NCBI GenBank assembly: GCA_900142905.1
Contig: FSRV01000003.1
Coordinates: forward strand, 434,001-498,000
Direction: 5' to 3'
Length of the DNA stretch: 64,000 bases
Source: Burkholderia sp. GAS332
Lineage (GTDB): Bacteria; Pseudomonadota; Gammaproteobacteria; Burkholderiales; Burkholderiaceae
Positions 9,436 through 18,557 of the stretch are shown here, piece after piece. Numbering within the stretch: position 1 is the stretch's first letter; each line of letters opens with the position of its first letter. Under the pieces are notes generated by a model that did not search any database, had not been told where the DNA came from, and worked only from the letters and a program-made list of their open reading frames with translations. The translations under genes and the position numbers were made by a program.

Positions 9436-11613
9436 ATGCGAGACGCAATCGATCGACAATCAATATTTGCGACTATAACAATGGGCATTGAAGAACAACC
9501 GGGGCAGCTGGAAGACGCGGGACTTGCAGCACTGGTGCTCATCGCACGCTTTCATGGTATTGCCACTGACGCGTCGCAGCTAACGCACGCGGCAGCACTG
9601 AATAGCGACTCGTTTTCCGAAGCGGACCTTGTTCTCTCTGCACGCCATATCGGACTCAAGGCTCGTGCGGTTCCGCTTGTGCCTGAGCGGCTTGGAAAGA
9701 CACCGTTTCCCGCACTGGCGCTGGATCGAACAGGGCGGCATTTCATTCTGGCGGGGTCCGACGGCAAGACGGCGCTGGTGCTCGAACCCGGCATGCAGGC
9801 GCCGACCATGAAACCACTGAGCGAAGTGGCGGAGCGTTGTAGCGGTCGCATACTGCTGTTTACGTCCCGCGCGTCGTTGGCCGGCGAGCTCGCAAAGTTC
9901 GACTTCTCCTGGTTCATTCCGGCTATCGTCAAATACCGACGGCTGCTGCTCGAGGTGCTGAGCGTATCGCTCGTCCTCCAACTCTTCGGCCTCGTCTCGC
10001 CGCTGATGTTTCAGGTGGTAATGGACAAGGTGCTGGTCAACCGCACCTACAGCACCCTGAACGTTGTCTGCATTGCCTTGCTGGTGAGTTCGGTATTCGA
10101 GGTCCTGCTCACGGGGCTACGCAATTATGTGTTCGCACATACGACGAACCGTATCGACGTCGAGTTGGGCGCGCGGCTTTTCCGTCACCTGGTCGCACTT
10201 CCGCTCAGCTACTTCGGTGCCCGCCGTGTCGGCGATACGGTTGCACGCGTGCGCGAGCTCGAGAACATCCGCAACTTTCTCACCGGCCAGGCGCTGACCG
10301 CGCTGATCGATTTGACGTTCTCGTTCGTCTTCCTCGCTGTCATGTGTGTGTACAGCGTCTGGCTGACATTGATCGTCGCGCTATCCCTACCGGTCTACGT
10401 GACGATTTCGGCAGCACTGGTGCCGGTGCTGCGCACGCGTCTGAACGAAAAATTCGCGCGCGGAGCGGACAACCAGTCGTTCCTCGTGGAAGCAGTGTCC
10501 GGCGTCGAGACGGTCAAGGCGATGGCAGTAGAGCCGCAGTTCATCAAACGCTGGGAGACCCAACTGGCGGCGTACGTTGCCGCCGGCTTTCGCGTCAGTG
10601 CACTGGGCAATCTCGGTCAGCAGCTGATCCAGTTGGTGGGCAAGCTGGTGACGCTGGGTACGCTGTTCTTTGGCGCGAAATTGGTGATCGACGGCAAGCT
10701 GACCGTCGGGGAACTGATCGCCTTCAACATGATGTCGCAACGGGTAAGCGCACCTGTGCTGCGGCTGGCTCAACTCTGGCAGGATTTCCAGCAGGTTGGC
10801 ATTTCGATGAGCCGTCTCGGCGACATCCTGAATTCGCGCACCGAACTGCCGCAAAGCCGACAGGCGTTGCCGGCACTCAAGGGAGATGTGAGCTTCGAGA
10901 GCATACGCTTTCGCTATCGCCCGGATGGGCCGCCGATTCTCGACGGCGTTGCCCTGAATATCAAGGCCGGGCAGATCATTGGCATCGTGGGCCGCTCGGG
11001 TTCGGGCAAGAGCACGCTTACGAAGCTGTTGCAGCGTCTGTACACCCCCGAACAGGGAACAGTGCGTATCGACGGCATCGATCTGGCGATGGCGGATCCC
11101 GCCTGGCTACGTCGCCAAATCGGCGTGGTGCTGCAGGAAAACCTGCTCTTCAACCGCTCCATTCGCGACAACATTGCGCTGACTGATACCGGTGCACCGC
11201 TCGCCGCGGTGATCCACGCGGCGAAGCTGGCGGGCGCGCACGAGTTCATCTGCGAACTGCCAGAAGCCTACGACACAATGGTCGGCGAACACGGCTCAAA
11301 CCTGTCCGGCGGCCAACGACAGCGCCTCGCGATTGCCCGCGCGCTGCTGACCAATCCCCGTATTCTTGTGTTTGACGAAGCCACCAGTGCGCTGGATTTC
11401 GAAACCGAGCGCGTGATCCATAACAACATGAAGGCAATGTGCGCGGGGCGCACGGTGATCATCATCGCGCACCGGCTGACGGCGGTTCGCCACGCCGACC
11501 AGATCATCGCAATGGACAGGGGCCGGATTGTCGAGCGGGGTACTCACAGTTCGTTGCTGGAGCTCGGCGGCTACTACTCGCACCTGGTTTCGCTGCAGGA
11601 TGGTGGATCATGA
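9436..11613 (+). CDS. Type I secretion ABC transporter (HlyB/LapB-like) with degenerate C39 domain
   Basis: A 725-aa inner-membrane ATPase that would power export of the RTX protein. Residues ~15-135 form a C39-peptidase-like domain, but the usual catalytic cysteine position reads Asp-Ala before GLAAL, so it is a C39-like docking domain rather than a protease. Membrane segments follow at ~155-430. The nucleotide-binding domain shows Walker A GRSGSGKST, signature LSGGQRQR, Walker B ILVFDEATSALD and the H-loop IIAHRLT. The stop overlaps the adaptor start by 4 bp (ATGA). The upstream ribosome site is weak, and ATG 9481 is an alternative start. Confidence 0.93.
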   Translation: MRDAIDRQSIFATITMGIEEQPGQLEDAGLAALVLIARFHGIATDASQLTHAAALNSDSFSEADLVLSARHIGLKARAVPLVPERLGKTPFPALALDRTGRHFILAGSDGKTALVLEPGMQAPTMKPLSEVAERCSGRILLFTSRASLAGELAKFDFSWFIPAIVKYRRLLLEVLSVSLVLQLFGLVSPLMFQVVMDKVLVNRTYSTLNVVCIALLVSSVFEVLLTGLRNYVFAHTTNRIDVELGARLFRHLVALPLSYFGARRVGDTVARVRELENIRNFLTGQALTALIDLTFSFVFLAVMCVYSVWLTLIVALSLPVYVTISAALVPVLRTRLNEKFARGADNQSFLVEAVSGVETVKAMAVEPQFIKRWETQLAAYVAAGFRVSALGNLGQQLIQLVGKLVTLGTLFFGAKLVIDGKLTVGELIAFNMMSQRVSAPVLRLAQLWQDFQQVGISMSRLGDILNSRTELPQSRQALPALKGDVSFESIRFRYRPDGPPILDGVALNIKAGQIIGIVGRSGSGKSTLTKLLQRLYTPEQGTVRIDGIDLAMADPAWLRRQIGVVLQENLLFNRSIRDNIALTDTGAPLAAVIHAAKLAGAHEFICELPEAYDTMVGEHGSNLSGGQRQRLAIARALLTNPRILVFDEATSALDFETERVIHNNMKAMCAGRTVIIIAHRLTAVRHADQIIAMDRGRIVERGTHSSLLELGGYYSHLVSLQDGGS

Positions 11614-13031
11614 AATCTTTGCGATTGCAGGCGCTGGGCGACCTGTTCGCCCGCTACGCCGCCGTGTTCCACAGTGCGTGGGACATCCGTCACCAGTTCG
11701 AATCTCCCGAGCGGACATCTCACGAACTCGCGTTTCTGCCGGCCCAGCTCGAACTGGTCGAGACGCCGGTGCATCCTGCGCCGCGCTGGGTGATGCGCAT
11801 CATCGTCCTGCTCGCGGTACTGATCCTGCTAATCGGCATCTTCGGCAGACTGGACATCGTGGTATCAGCGAAGGGGAAGTTTGTCCCTAACGAGCGAGTC
11901 AAGGTGATCCAGCCTGCGATAACGGGCGTGGTCCGTGAGATTCTCGTGCGTGACGGCCAGCAGGTTGCAGCCGGACAGTTGCTGGTGAAGCTCGACACCA
12001 CCCAGGCTGCAGCAGATGCGCACAAGGCCGTATCGTCGAAACTCGATGCCGAACTCGGCGCGGCCCGTGCGACTGCATTGCTCGCCGCGCAGCATGAGAA
12101 TCACCCCCCCGTGGTCGCGCGCGTTGACGGAGCGCCGGAAAACCGGATGCAGGAAGCGCAGCGCTTCGCCGAAGGCGCATATCGCGAGTATCAGGACAAG
12201 ATCGATAGCGCGCAGGCTGAACTGCGCAAGCAGGAGGCCGCGCTAGATTCGACTCGGCAGGAGGTCGCGAAGCTCCAGGCCACGGCGCCGCTTGCACGTC
12301 AGCAGGCCGATTCCTACAGGTCGCTAGCAGGCGACAAGTACGTTGCGCAGAGCGACTATCTCGACAAGGAGCAAACCGCACTTGGCCAGGAGCATGAGCT
12401 GGCCGCACAGCTGAGCCACGCCCGTGAACTCGCCGCGGGTATTACAGAACAACGCGCGGAGATCGAATCGGCGATGTCCAAATTCAGGCATGACCAGCTT
12501 GATGAGCTGGAGAAGGATACCCAACAGGCCACTCAAAGCCGGGATGATGAGACCAAGGCGCAAACCCGTCAGGGACTGTTGAGCCTGAGCGCCCCGGTTT
12601 CGGGTACCGTCCAGCAACTGGCCACACATACTCTGGGTGGCGTGGTGACGACGGCCCAGTCGCTGATGGAGGTCGTGCCCGACGATACGCTGGAAGTAGA
12701 GGCGCAACTGGAGAACAAGGATATCGGCTTTGTCGATGTGGGCCAGACGGTCGCGGTTAAGGTTGAAGCCTTTCCGTACACCCGCTACGGATTCATTACA
12801 GGGACCGTTGTGTCTGTTTCGAACGATGCGGTACAGGACAAAAAACTCGGATTGACCTTTCCGGTGCGCATCCGCCTGTCAACCAACCGGATTCACGTGG
12901 AAAACAAGTGGATCACGCTGACGCCCGGGATGGAAGTGACGGCGGACATCAGGACGGGCAAGCGCAGCGTCGCAGGGTACTTCCTCGGTCCATTGATGGA
13001 GAGCGCGCAGGAGAGCATGCGTGAGCGCTAG
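11610..13031 (+). CDS. HlyD-family periplasmic adaptor of type I secretion
   Basis: A 473-aa membrane-fusion protein linking the ABC transporter to the outer-membrane channel. It has a cytoplasmic N-terminus, one transmembrane helix near residues 60-82, a lipoyl/beta-barrel half (VVSAKGKFVPNERVKVIQP), a long Ala/Gln/Glu-rich coiled coil at ~130-310, then the second lipoyl half (LSAPVSGTVQQL) and the HlyD C-terminal block (VKVEAFPYTRYG). The start was chosen because ATG 11610 overlaps the transporter stop in an ATGA; upstream extension would only re-read the transporter gene in another frame. Confidence 0.93.
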   Translation: MKSLRLQALGDLFARYAAVFHSAWDIRHQFESPERTSHELAFLPAQLELVETPVHPAPRWVMRIIVLLAVLILLIGIFGRLDIVVSAKGKFVPNERVKVIQPAITGVVREILVRDGQQVAAGQLLVKLDTTQAAADAHKAVSSKLDAELGAARATALLAAQHENHPPVVARVDGAPENRMQEAQRFAEGAYREYQDKIDSAQAELRKQEAALDSTRQEVAKLQATAPLARQQADSYRSLAGDKYVAQSDYLDKEQTALGQEHELAAQLSHARELAAGITEQRAEIESAMSKFRHDQLDELEKDTQQATQSRDDETKAQTRQGLLSLSAPVSGTVQQLATHTLGGVVTTAQSLMEVVPDDTLEVEAQLENKDIGFVDVGQTVAVKVEAFPYTRYGFITGTVVSVSNDAVQDKKLGLTFPVRIRLSTNRIHVENKWITLTPGMEVTADIRTGKRSVAGYFLGPLMESAQESMRER

Positions 13032-14463
13032 GCAGATTGTATTGGCTGGCTGTGCGGCAATGAACCTGATCTCACCGTCGGTGCACGCCTTCGACCCGCT
13101 CCGCACAGCGGGCGGGATTTCAGCGACGCCTGCCGGCGTGATCGTACCCGACGCTGCCGGATGTGACTTTGGCCCACCCGCCAGGCCGCTCCCTCTGGGT
13201 GAAGCCGTTGAACGGGCGTTATGCAGCAATCCGAAAACACGCGAGGCGTGGGTCGACGTCAAGGCGCAGGCAGCGGGCGTGGGGGTTGCCCGGGCAGCGT
13301 ATCTGCCGACGATCTCCGGAAATGGACAGATCGTGCGCGACAACTCCGTGACCGATGTCACGGGCCATCCAAACCTGAGCTCCTCAACTCTTGCGACTGT
13401 TCGTTCAGAGAGCGTGTCGCTAAACTGGACGCTTTATGACTTCGGCGCCCGCGGGGCGGCACTAAGGAATGCGTCCGCACTCCTGGCTGCGGCGCAGTCG
13501 ACGCAAACTGCCACGCTCCAGAGTCTGTTCGTGCTGGTGGCTAAAGACTATTACGCAGCGCAGGCCGCCGCAGGCGCGCTTGCGGCCGCGACCGACGTCG
13601 AGCGAATGGCGAACGACAGCGCGAAAGCTGCCTTAGCGCGCGTCGACAGGGGAATTGCGCCGATCTCCGATGCGCTGCAGTCACAGACTGCCTACGCGCA
13701 GGCGGTGCTGAACCGGATCAAGGCTCAGGGCACGTGGCGCGCGAGCGAAGGAACCCTGGCATCGGATCTCGATCTGTCGCCGGACATGCCGCTGGAACTG
13801 CCGACGGTCACGGATGGCGTCCAGCCCGATGCCGCCTTTGCCCAATCGGTTGGCGAGCTGATTGACGAAGCGAGGCACGCTCATCCGGCCGTGATGGCGG
13901 CCCAAGCCCAGGTGGATGCGGCGGCGGCGAAAGTCGACCAAACGCGTGCGGAAGGTCTGCCGAACCTCAGTCTTGTGTCGAAGTACAGCCGGAACAACCA
14001 GCCAGCCACGTTAGGACTGGGGATTCCGGAATTTCCAGCCACGGGTCGGGAGTGGTACGTCGGGGTGCAGTTAACGATTCCGTTCTTCGAAGGCTTCAGC
14101 CGCACGTATCAGGTCCGTCAGACGCAGGCGCAGCTCGAAAAGCAGCAGGACGCGCTGGACGACGCGCGCCAGCAGGTTGGGCTCGAAGTCTGGAACAGCT
14201 ATCAGGCCGTTCAGACCTCGACCGATACGGTAAAGGACAGCGAAGCGCTGATGGATATTGCGAACCGATCGTTTACCGCCGCCCGGCACCGCTACCAGGC
14301 CGGTGTCGGCAACATCCTCGAACTGCTCAATGCGCAGACCGCGCTAGCCAACGCGCAACAGCAACGCGTGCAGGCACTCGCAGACTGGCGGGCCGCGCGG
14401 CTGCGACTGGCAGGCAGTCTCGGGCGGCTCGGTCCCGCGGATATGCAGCCACCGATTCCCTAG
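13021..14463 (+). CDS. TolC-family outer-membrane channel protein
   Basis: A 480-aa protein, the outer-membrane exit duct of the type I system. The GTG start at 13021 overlaps the adaptor gene by 11 bp and follows an AGGAGA site. A signal peptide covers about residues 1-23 (cleavage after SVHA). The two halves show the alternating Ala/Gln-rich helices of TolC (for example LFDFGARG-type and FFEGFSRTYQVRQTQAQL segments) and a final YQAGVGNILELLNAQTAL motif. Gene order ABC-adaptor-TolC in one coupled operon, beside the RTX gene, supports a dedicated exporter. Confidence 0.93.
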   Translation: MSARQIVLAGCAAMNLISPSVHAFDPLRTAGGISATPAGVIVPDAAGCDFGPPARPLPLGEAVERALCSNPKTREAWVDVKAQAAGVGVARAAYLPTISGNGQIVRDNSVTDVTGHPNLSSSTLATVRSESVSLNWTLYDFGARGAALRNASALLAAAQSTQTATLQSLFVLVAKDYYAAQAAAGALAAATDVERMANDSAKAALARVDRGIAPISDALQSQTAYAQAVLNRIKAQGTWRASEGTLASDLDLSPDMPLELPTVTDGVQPDAAFAQSVGELIDEARHAHPAVMAAQAQVDAAAAKVDQTRAEGLPNLSLVSKYSRNNQPATLGLGIPEFPATGREWYVGVQLTIPFFEGFSRTYQVRQTQAQLEKQQDALDDARQQVGLEVWNSYQAVQTSTDTVKDSEALMDIANRSFTAARHRYQAGVGNILELLNAQTALANAQQQRVQALADWRAARLRLAGSLGRLGPADMQPPIP

Positions 14464-14485
14464 ACCGAAAATCGTAAAAACAACC

Positions 14486-14500
14486 TGTTGCCCTGCAACA
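14486..14500. terminator. Weak hairpin after the secretion operon
   Basis: TGTTGC-CCT-GCAACA forms a 6-bp stem with a 3-nt loop, 23 bases after the TolC-family stop, followed by TTCT. It is short, so only a tentative terminator. The rest of 14464-14682 holds nothing I can name. Confidence 0.35.
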
Positions 14501-14682
14501 TTCTAGACCCGCTTCGACGGTAATTCCATAGTAGTCCTTATTGCATGCACAGTCATTGCGATGACTGACCATGAGGTGAATCAGGTGTGTTTCCAAAAGA
14601 AAATGAACGACGCACACACAGGTGTCGGAGTCAGGCGCGTTCTCATAGGCGCCAGTTTGGCACAGGAATCGAGCTATTGTGA

Positions 14683-14869
14683 TAATGCAGAGCGTTTTTT
14701 CGTTAGCGATCGCGGCTACAGACGCATGACTAGGCCGATTGAGATCAGTCCGCGGTCGGTAACTAAAAAACCGTTTAATGCAGAGCGTTTTTTCGTTAGC
14801 GATCGCGGCTACAGACGCATGACTAGGCCGATTGAGATCAGTCCGCGGTCGGTAACTAAAAAACCGTTT
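14683..14869. repeat. 93-bp direct tandem duplication at the 3' end of IS91-like element A
   Basis: Two head-to-tail copies, 14683-14775 and 14776-14868/9, appear identical. Each starts TAATGCAGAGCG and ends ACTAAAAAACCGTTT. A single inverted copy ends the second element at 25594-25686. The unit includes GCGATCGC and GTTAGC motifs. It is probably the origin end of the element, duplicated once. Confidence 0.9.
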
Positions 14870-15137
14870 GCGCTAAACCGCTCCGCAGACGGTGACCGCT
14901 ATGGGCATTGAATGACTGCCGCGGTAATTTGCGAGGCTCGTGGTGGGTTATCGCACCTGTGCTCGACACAATCGCGTGACGCCTGTGTGGCGAGAGACGC
15001 ACGAGTGTAGTGACCCGCGGGGCAAAGGCTTTAACGTTTTGTGCCATTCGGGTGCTGCGACGAATCGAAGGTACGAGTGCAGCCGCGCTTGCCTCGGCGG
15101 GATAGGCAAACGTGTCCAGAAACAGGTGCATTGGCAA

Positions 15138-16343
15138 CTAGTGCGCATGAACGGAACCTGGCGGGGCTCGTGGGAGGCTACCGGGCATACTTTCAATGCG
15201 GAGCATGTGGCCCGTGCCGCACACGGGGCAGTCGCGCAGCGACCTACCGGTCAGTCGCTGGTAGCGGTCACGGTAGTCTTCGCTGGGCTCGGCTGACGCA
15301 GCGGCGGGAGCCTCGACGCCGAGCAGTTGCCGGCAGGTAGCGAGCCTGTCAGACCGGTGGCAGTTGGCCATCCATCCGTAGCTGCGGATGCGCTTGAAGC
15401 CCCCGGGCAGCACATGCAGCAGGAAGCGGCGAATGAACTCTTCGGCCGCGAGCGTCATGGTCCTTTGCCTGGCCTCGTGCCGGTAGTCCTTCCAGCGGAA
15501 CTGCACGGTGCGCTCGTCGAAGGCAAGCAGCCGGTTATTGGAGATGGCGACGCGATGGGTGTAGCGGCCCAGGTAGTCGAGCACGTGTTCGGCGCCACCA
15601 AACGGTGGTTTCGCGTAGACGACCCAATCCGCGTGACCCGCGGGCGCGAGCCAGGCGGCGAACGCTCGCGGGTCACGCAACGGCTCAAGCTGGCCATGGA
15701 AGCGCAGCGCGCCGGCGTCAAACGCGCGGCGCAGCTGTTCGAGAAACAATCGGCGAAAGAGCCGTGAGAGCACCCGCACGGGCAGGAAGAAGCCAGGACG
15801 GCAGGCGATCCAGCGCTCGCCGTCCGGGGCGATGCCACCGCCTGGCACAACGCAATGCACATGGGGATGATGCAGCAGATTCTGCCCCCACGTATGCAGG
15901 ATTGTGATGAAGCCGATCTCGGCACCCAGGTGCTTCGGATCGGCGGCGATCGTGTGCAGCGTCTCGGCGCTGGCGCGAAACAGCAGATCGTAGAGCGTCT
16001 TCCTGTTCTGCAAGGCGAGCGCGGCGATGGGTTCGGGAAGCGTGAAGACGACATGGAAGTACTCGACCGATGAGAGGAGTTCCGCGCGCCGACGTTCGAG
16101 CCATTGCGCACGGGCGAGCGACTGGCACTTCGGGCAGGCGCGATGCCGGCACGAGTTGTAGGTGATGCGCTGATGTGAGCACGTATTGCACTGCTCGAGA
16201 TGGGCGCCGAGCGCGGCGGTACGACACAGTTCGATGGCGCTCATCACGCGACGCTGGGCACGACTGAGCCCCTCGGCATGGGTGTGCCGGTACTGAGGTC
16301 CGCAGCGGCGGAAGATGTCCGCCACTTCGATCGCCGGCCGCAT
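15138..16343 (-). CDS. IS91-family HUH transposase (complete copy)
   Basis: A 401-aa rolling-circle transposase. The N-terminal zinc-binding region has cysteines in CNTCSHQR and CRHRACPKC. The HUH motif is HPHVHCVVPGG near residue 175, and the catalytic tyrosine lies in YLGRYTHRVAISN. A C-terminal CPVC zinc knuckle precedes the basic tail. The chosen ATG at 16343 lies 8 bases after the recombinase stop; an upstream extension is possible but overlaps that gene. The part from the zinc finger to the stop is duplicated in inverted orientation at 24311-25324 with no difference that I can see in the translated protein. Confidence 0.9.
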   Translation of the reverse strand: MRPAIEVADIFRRCGPQYRHTHAEGLSRAQRRVMSAIELCRTAALGAHLEQCNTCSHQRITYNSCRHRACPKCQSLARAQWLERRRAELLSSVEYFHVVFTLPEPIAALALQNRKTLYDLLFRASAETLHTIAADPKHLGAEIGFITILHTWGQNLLHHPHVHCVVPGGGIAPDGERWIACRPGFFLPVRVLSRLFRRLFLEQLRRAFDAGALRFHGQLEPLRDPRAFAAWLAPAGHADWVVYAKPPFGGAEHVLDYLGRYTHRVAISNNRLLAFDERTVQFRWKDYRHEARQRTMTLAAEEFIRRFLLHVLPGGFKRIRSYGWMANCHRSDRLATCRQLLGVEAPAAASAEPSEDYRDRYQRLTGRSLRDCPVCGTGHMLRIESMPGSLPRAPPGSVHAH

Positions 16344-16351
16344 GACTGCGT

Positions 16352-17230
16352 TCAGACGTCCTCTGGCACAGCGGGCGCAGACGGAATGGGTGCGGGGTGC
16401 GGAAGCAGGTCGAAGGGGCTGGTGGTGGAGCACACGGTGCTCGTGGCCACCGTCAGGTACCGCGAAGTGGTGGCAAGGGACCTATGGCCCATGAGCAGTT
16501 GGATCTTGCGCACATCAGTACCGGCTTCGAGCAGATGAGTGGCGAACGCGTGCCTCAACACATGCGGCGTAATCGGTTTCTGGATGCCGCTGCGCTGCCG
16601 TGCCCTGTTGCATGCCTGCCAGATCGCGGCAGTGGTAATCGGGTGTCCGGGGATGTCGCCGGGAAAAAGCCAGTCGCGAGGGTGAGCATTGAGCCAGTAT
16701 GTTCGCAGGATCTCGAGCAGCCGTGGTGAGAGCATCACGAAGCGATCCCTGCGGTTCTTCCCCTGGTTCACGCGGATGACCATGCGCTGGCTGTCGATAT
16801 CGGTGGTCTTCAGGTGCGCCACTTCTGAAATTCGAAGACCGGCGGCATATGCGGTCATCAGAATGGCACGGTACTTCAGGCTGGGAATAGCGTCGAAAAA
16901 GGTTGTTACCTCATCAAGGCTCAGGATGACGGGGAGTCTCAGCGGCTTCTTCGGCAATGGAAAGTCCTCGTCGCTCCAGTCGCGCTTAAGCGTCACGCGG
17001 TAGAGGAAGCGCAGTGCACCGATCGTTGGGTGGAGACTGGCGGGCGCTAGCTTGCGCTCTTCCCGAAGATAGATGAGCCAGGCCCGTATCTCCTCGGGAC
17101 CCAGTAACTCGGGCGAACGGCGGAAGTGCCGGGCGAAGCTTGAAACCTGAAGAAGATAGGATCGCTGAGTATTATCGGCGAGATTACGGATCTGCATGTC
17201 GTGCAACATACGTTGACGCAGTGGCGTCAT
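16352..17230 (-). CDS. Tyrosine recombinase associated with IS91-like element A
   Basis: A 292-aa phage-integrase-type recombinase. The SAM-like N-terminal domain (residues ~1-90) opens with MTPLRQRMLHDMQIRNL. The catalytic domain shows Arg in AAGLRISEVAHL, Lys/Arg in NQGKNRRDRF, HVLRHAFATHLLEAG, LLMGHRSLATTSRYL with the nucleophile Tyr. ATG 17230 follows AGGAGG at ideal spacing. This recombinase type regularly accompanies IS91-like transposases; I infer that it acts in resolution or integration of the element. Confidence 0.9.
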   Translation of the reverse strand: MTPLRQRMLHDMQIRNLADNTQRSYLLQVSSFARHFRRSPELLGPEEIRAWLIYLREERKLAPASLHPTIGALRFLYRVTLKRDWSDEDFPLPKKPLRLPVILSLDEVTTFFDAIPSLKYRAILMTAYAAGLRISEVAHLKTTDIDSQRMVIRVNQGKNRRDRFVMLSPRLLEILRTYWLNAHPRDWLFPGDIPGHPITTAAIWQACNRARQRSGIQKPITPHVLRHAFATHLLEAGTDVRKIQLLMGHRSLATTSRYLTVATSTVCSTTSPFDLLPHPAPIPSAPAVPEDV

Positions 17231-17400
17231 GGCGCACCTCCTGGAAACAATGATGAAGCCCGGCTGGGCATCCATATATTGCTCCTGGAAGCATCCGCTT
17301 CTCCTCGCTGATGATCCAGCGCCTGACTACCACCTCTGATGAACGTCAGTTATAGGCGCTCGCTCTCCACCCCTACCGCGTCAGCGGTTTAGTGCAAGAA

Positions 17401-17759
17401 TACTTATCTTAATAGACCAATCTGTGGTGACGTTATTCTTTGAGTATCACCTTGAACATCCGGTGTGCGGTGATACAAGCAGCTGCTCGTCTTGAGAGTT
17501 GTTCGACGTCTGCCCTCGTCCGCGCAACCGTGAGCACGCTGTGGAGCGTGCGGGTGGACATCGAACAAGGTTCAAGAGAAGGCGCCGCCCGGGGCCCCTG
17601 CAAATTGGGCTTGCAGTCAGACCGACGCTCCTCCTTCGCCGCTCCGGACCGTCTTGGCGAGCTTTGCCGTGATAACGGGTGTTATCGCGACTGGCATCGC
17701 CGCAGGACAACCTGAGGTCATGATTAACCCCAACTACGGGCATCACGGCTTCGACATCC
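17401..17759. other. Non-genic stretch with a possible protein remnant
   Basis: There is no intact gene. On the plus strand, 17618-17800 reads as a protein-like fragment (VLASFAVITGVIATGIAAG then INPNYGHHGFDIL, stop at 17798) with a hydrophobic signal-like segment but no ribosome site and no good start except GTG 17669. It may be the tail of a gene broken by element A. TTATCTTAATAGACC at 17404-17418 recurs with one change beside the second element (25684-25698). Confidence 0.3.
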
Positions 17760-18047
17760 TTAGCAAAGTTTTGTGCTCGTCACCCAAGACATATTCTTAA
17801 ATCGCGCTACGATTGAATCCAACGACTCTGGTCGTGTTTGAACGAGTGCAATCGTGACTTCCTCAAAACCGCAGTCTGGAAACGTCGTAATGTCTACATT
17901 CTCGACGTTGTGGGAAAACGGCAGCAACACCTGCCAGATAGCCGCTATGCGCATACCTTGAACCCGCGCACGCACCACAAGCCGATGGCGGACCGTAGCA
18001 TGGGTTGCCGGTAATTGAAACTCTGTTTCCAAGTGTCCGCCATTCAT
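17760..18047 (-). CDS. Small ACT-like hypothetical protein
   Basis: A 95-aa soluble protein. ATG 18047 is preceded by GAGGA at good spacing, which decides the start over longer frames. The pattern of two basic beta strands (RHRLVVRARVQG), a helix (IAAIWQVLLPF), NVENVDI, then VTIALVQTRP and a second helix ending in WVTSTKL resembles the beta-alpha-beta-beta-alpha-beta order of small ACT domains, but this is structural impression only. It sits 50 bp downstream of the 18097-18354 gene and is probably co-transcribed with it. Confidence 0.5.
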   Translation of the reverse strand: MNGGHLETEFQLPATHATVRHRLVVRARVQGMRIAAIWQVLLPFSHNVENVDITTFPDCGFEEVTIALVQTRPESLDSIVARFKNMSWVTSTKLC

Positions 18048-18096
18048 GCCGATCCTCTTATGTTTGCTGATCCGCGTCATCGCAATGCCCAGATCA

Positions 18097-18354
18097 TCAA
18101 TCCGTCCGTTGGCTTTCCGACGGGACTCCGACAATTCCGTGCAGTCTTTCCAGTAACACCTGCGCATGTTCCCGATCAACCCGCAAGATATCGCTTCGGC
18201 CAAGCAGCGTCTCAATGCGCTGGCGCCAATAGCCTGGCTCGTTGATCAAGGACGTAGAAGCAAACGAGTCACCACTTCTTGTTATTCGTTCGAGCCTAAC
18301 GACCACCGCTTCAATGTGAAGCAGATCACTTTTATATGACGCGTCAATCCCCAT
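18097..18354 (-). CDS. Small hypothetical protein (85 aa)
   Basis: Starts MGIDASYKSDL after GGGAG. Its second half is helical and charged (GYWRQRIETLLGRSDI, then AQVLLERLHGIVG). No family is recognised. The ribosome site, codon use and close downstream partner make it a likely gene. It belongs to the short non-transposon segment enclosed by the two IS91-like elements. Confidence 0.5.
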   Translation of the reverse strand: MGIDASYKSDLLHIEAVVVRLERITRSGDSFASTSLINEPGYWRQRIETLLGRSDILRVDREHAQVLLERLHGIVGVPSESQRTD

Positions 18355-18398
18355 TACACTCCCGTCTTACCCGTCTTTTTAAATCGTTCTTGTCGCAC

Positions 18399-18557
18399 CT
18401 ATTTCGGTCCGCGCGTGCGATACCACCAGTCGACATGATCGAGGTTTCGAAGAAGCTGACCGCGACGGTGCTCCCGACGATAATGGCCTATTACTAGGGG
18501 TATCGCGATCAGCAGTGCGGCGGCACCGATCGCCAATCCCGTCCATTTTTCGCTCAT
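18399..18557 (-). CDS. 52-aa single-pass membrane protein
   Basis: A short gene reading MSEKWTGLAIGAAALLIAIP, then VIGHYRREHRRGQ and DHVDWWYRTRGPK. One transmembrane helix (residues ~6-24) is followed by a strongly basic cytoplasmic tail. GAGG lies 6-7 bases before ATG 18557. The composition (hydrophobic core then Arg/His-rich stop-transfer) is convincing despite the small size. The function is unknown; it lies upstream of and co-directional with the two small genes at 17760-18354. Confidence 0.6.
   Translation of the reverse strand: MSEKWTGLAIGAAALLIAIPLVIGHYRREHRRGQLLRNLDHVDWWYRTRGPK

Larger units (their letters stand above)
14683..17400 (-). mobile_element. IS91-family-like element A (tyrosine recombinase + HUH transposase)
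   Basis: A complete two-gene element read on the minus strand: recombinase, then transposase, then ~270 bp of non-coding DNA and a 93-bp end sequence present twice in tandem. Near both ends sits GCGGTTTAG[CT]GC in opposite orientation (about 14872-14883 and 17386-17397), a candidate subterminal inverted repeat. I infer that the end beyond the transposase stop is the replication-origin end and the 17.4-kb end the terminator end, as is known for IS91. The outer right boundary near 17400 is an estimate. Confidence 0.75.

Noticed and set aside
10344..11186. 280-codon frame inside the ABC transporter gene
   Set aside because: It overlaps the well-supported transporter frame in +2 and has a composition typical of out-of-frame GC-rich DNA.
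14561..14911. 116-codon frame across the 93-bp duplication
   Set aside because: The protein repeats itself (AERFFVSDRGYRRM twice) only because the DNA is duplicated; there is no ribosome site and the region is a transposon end.
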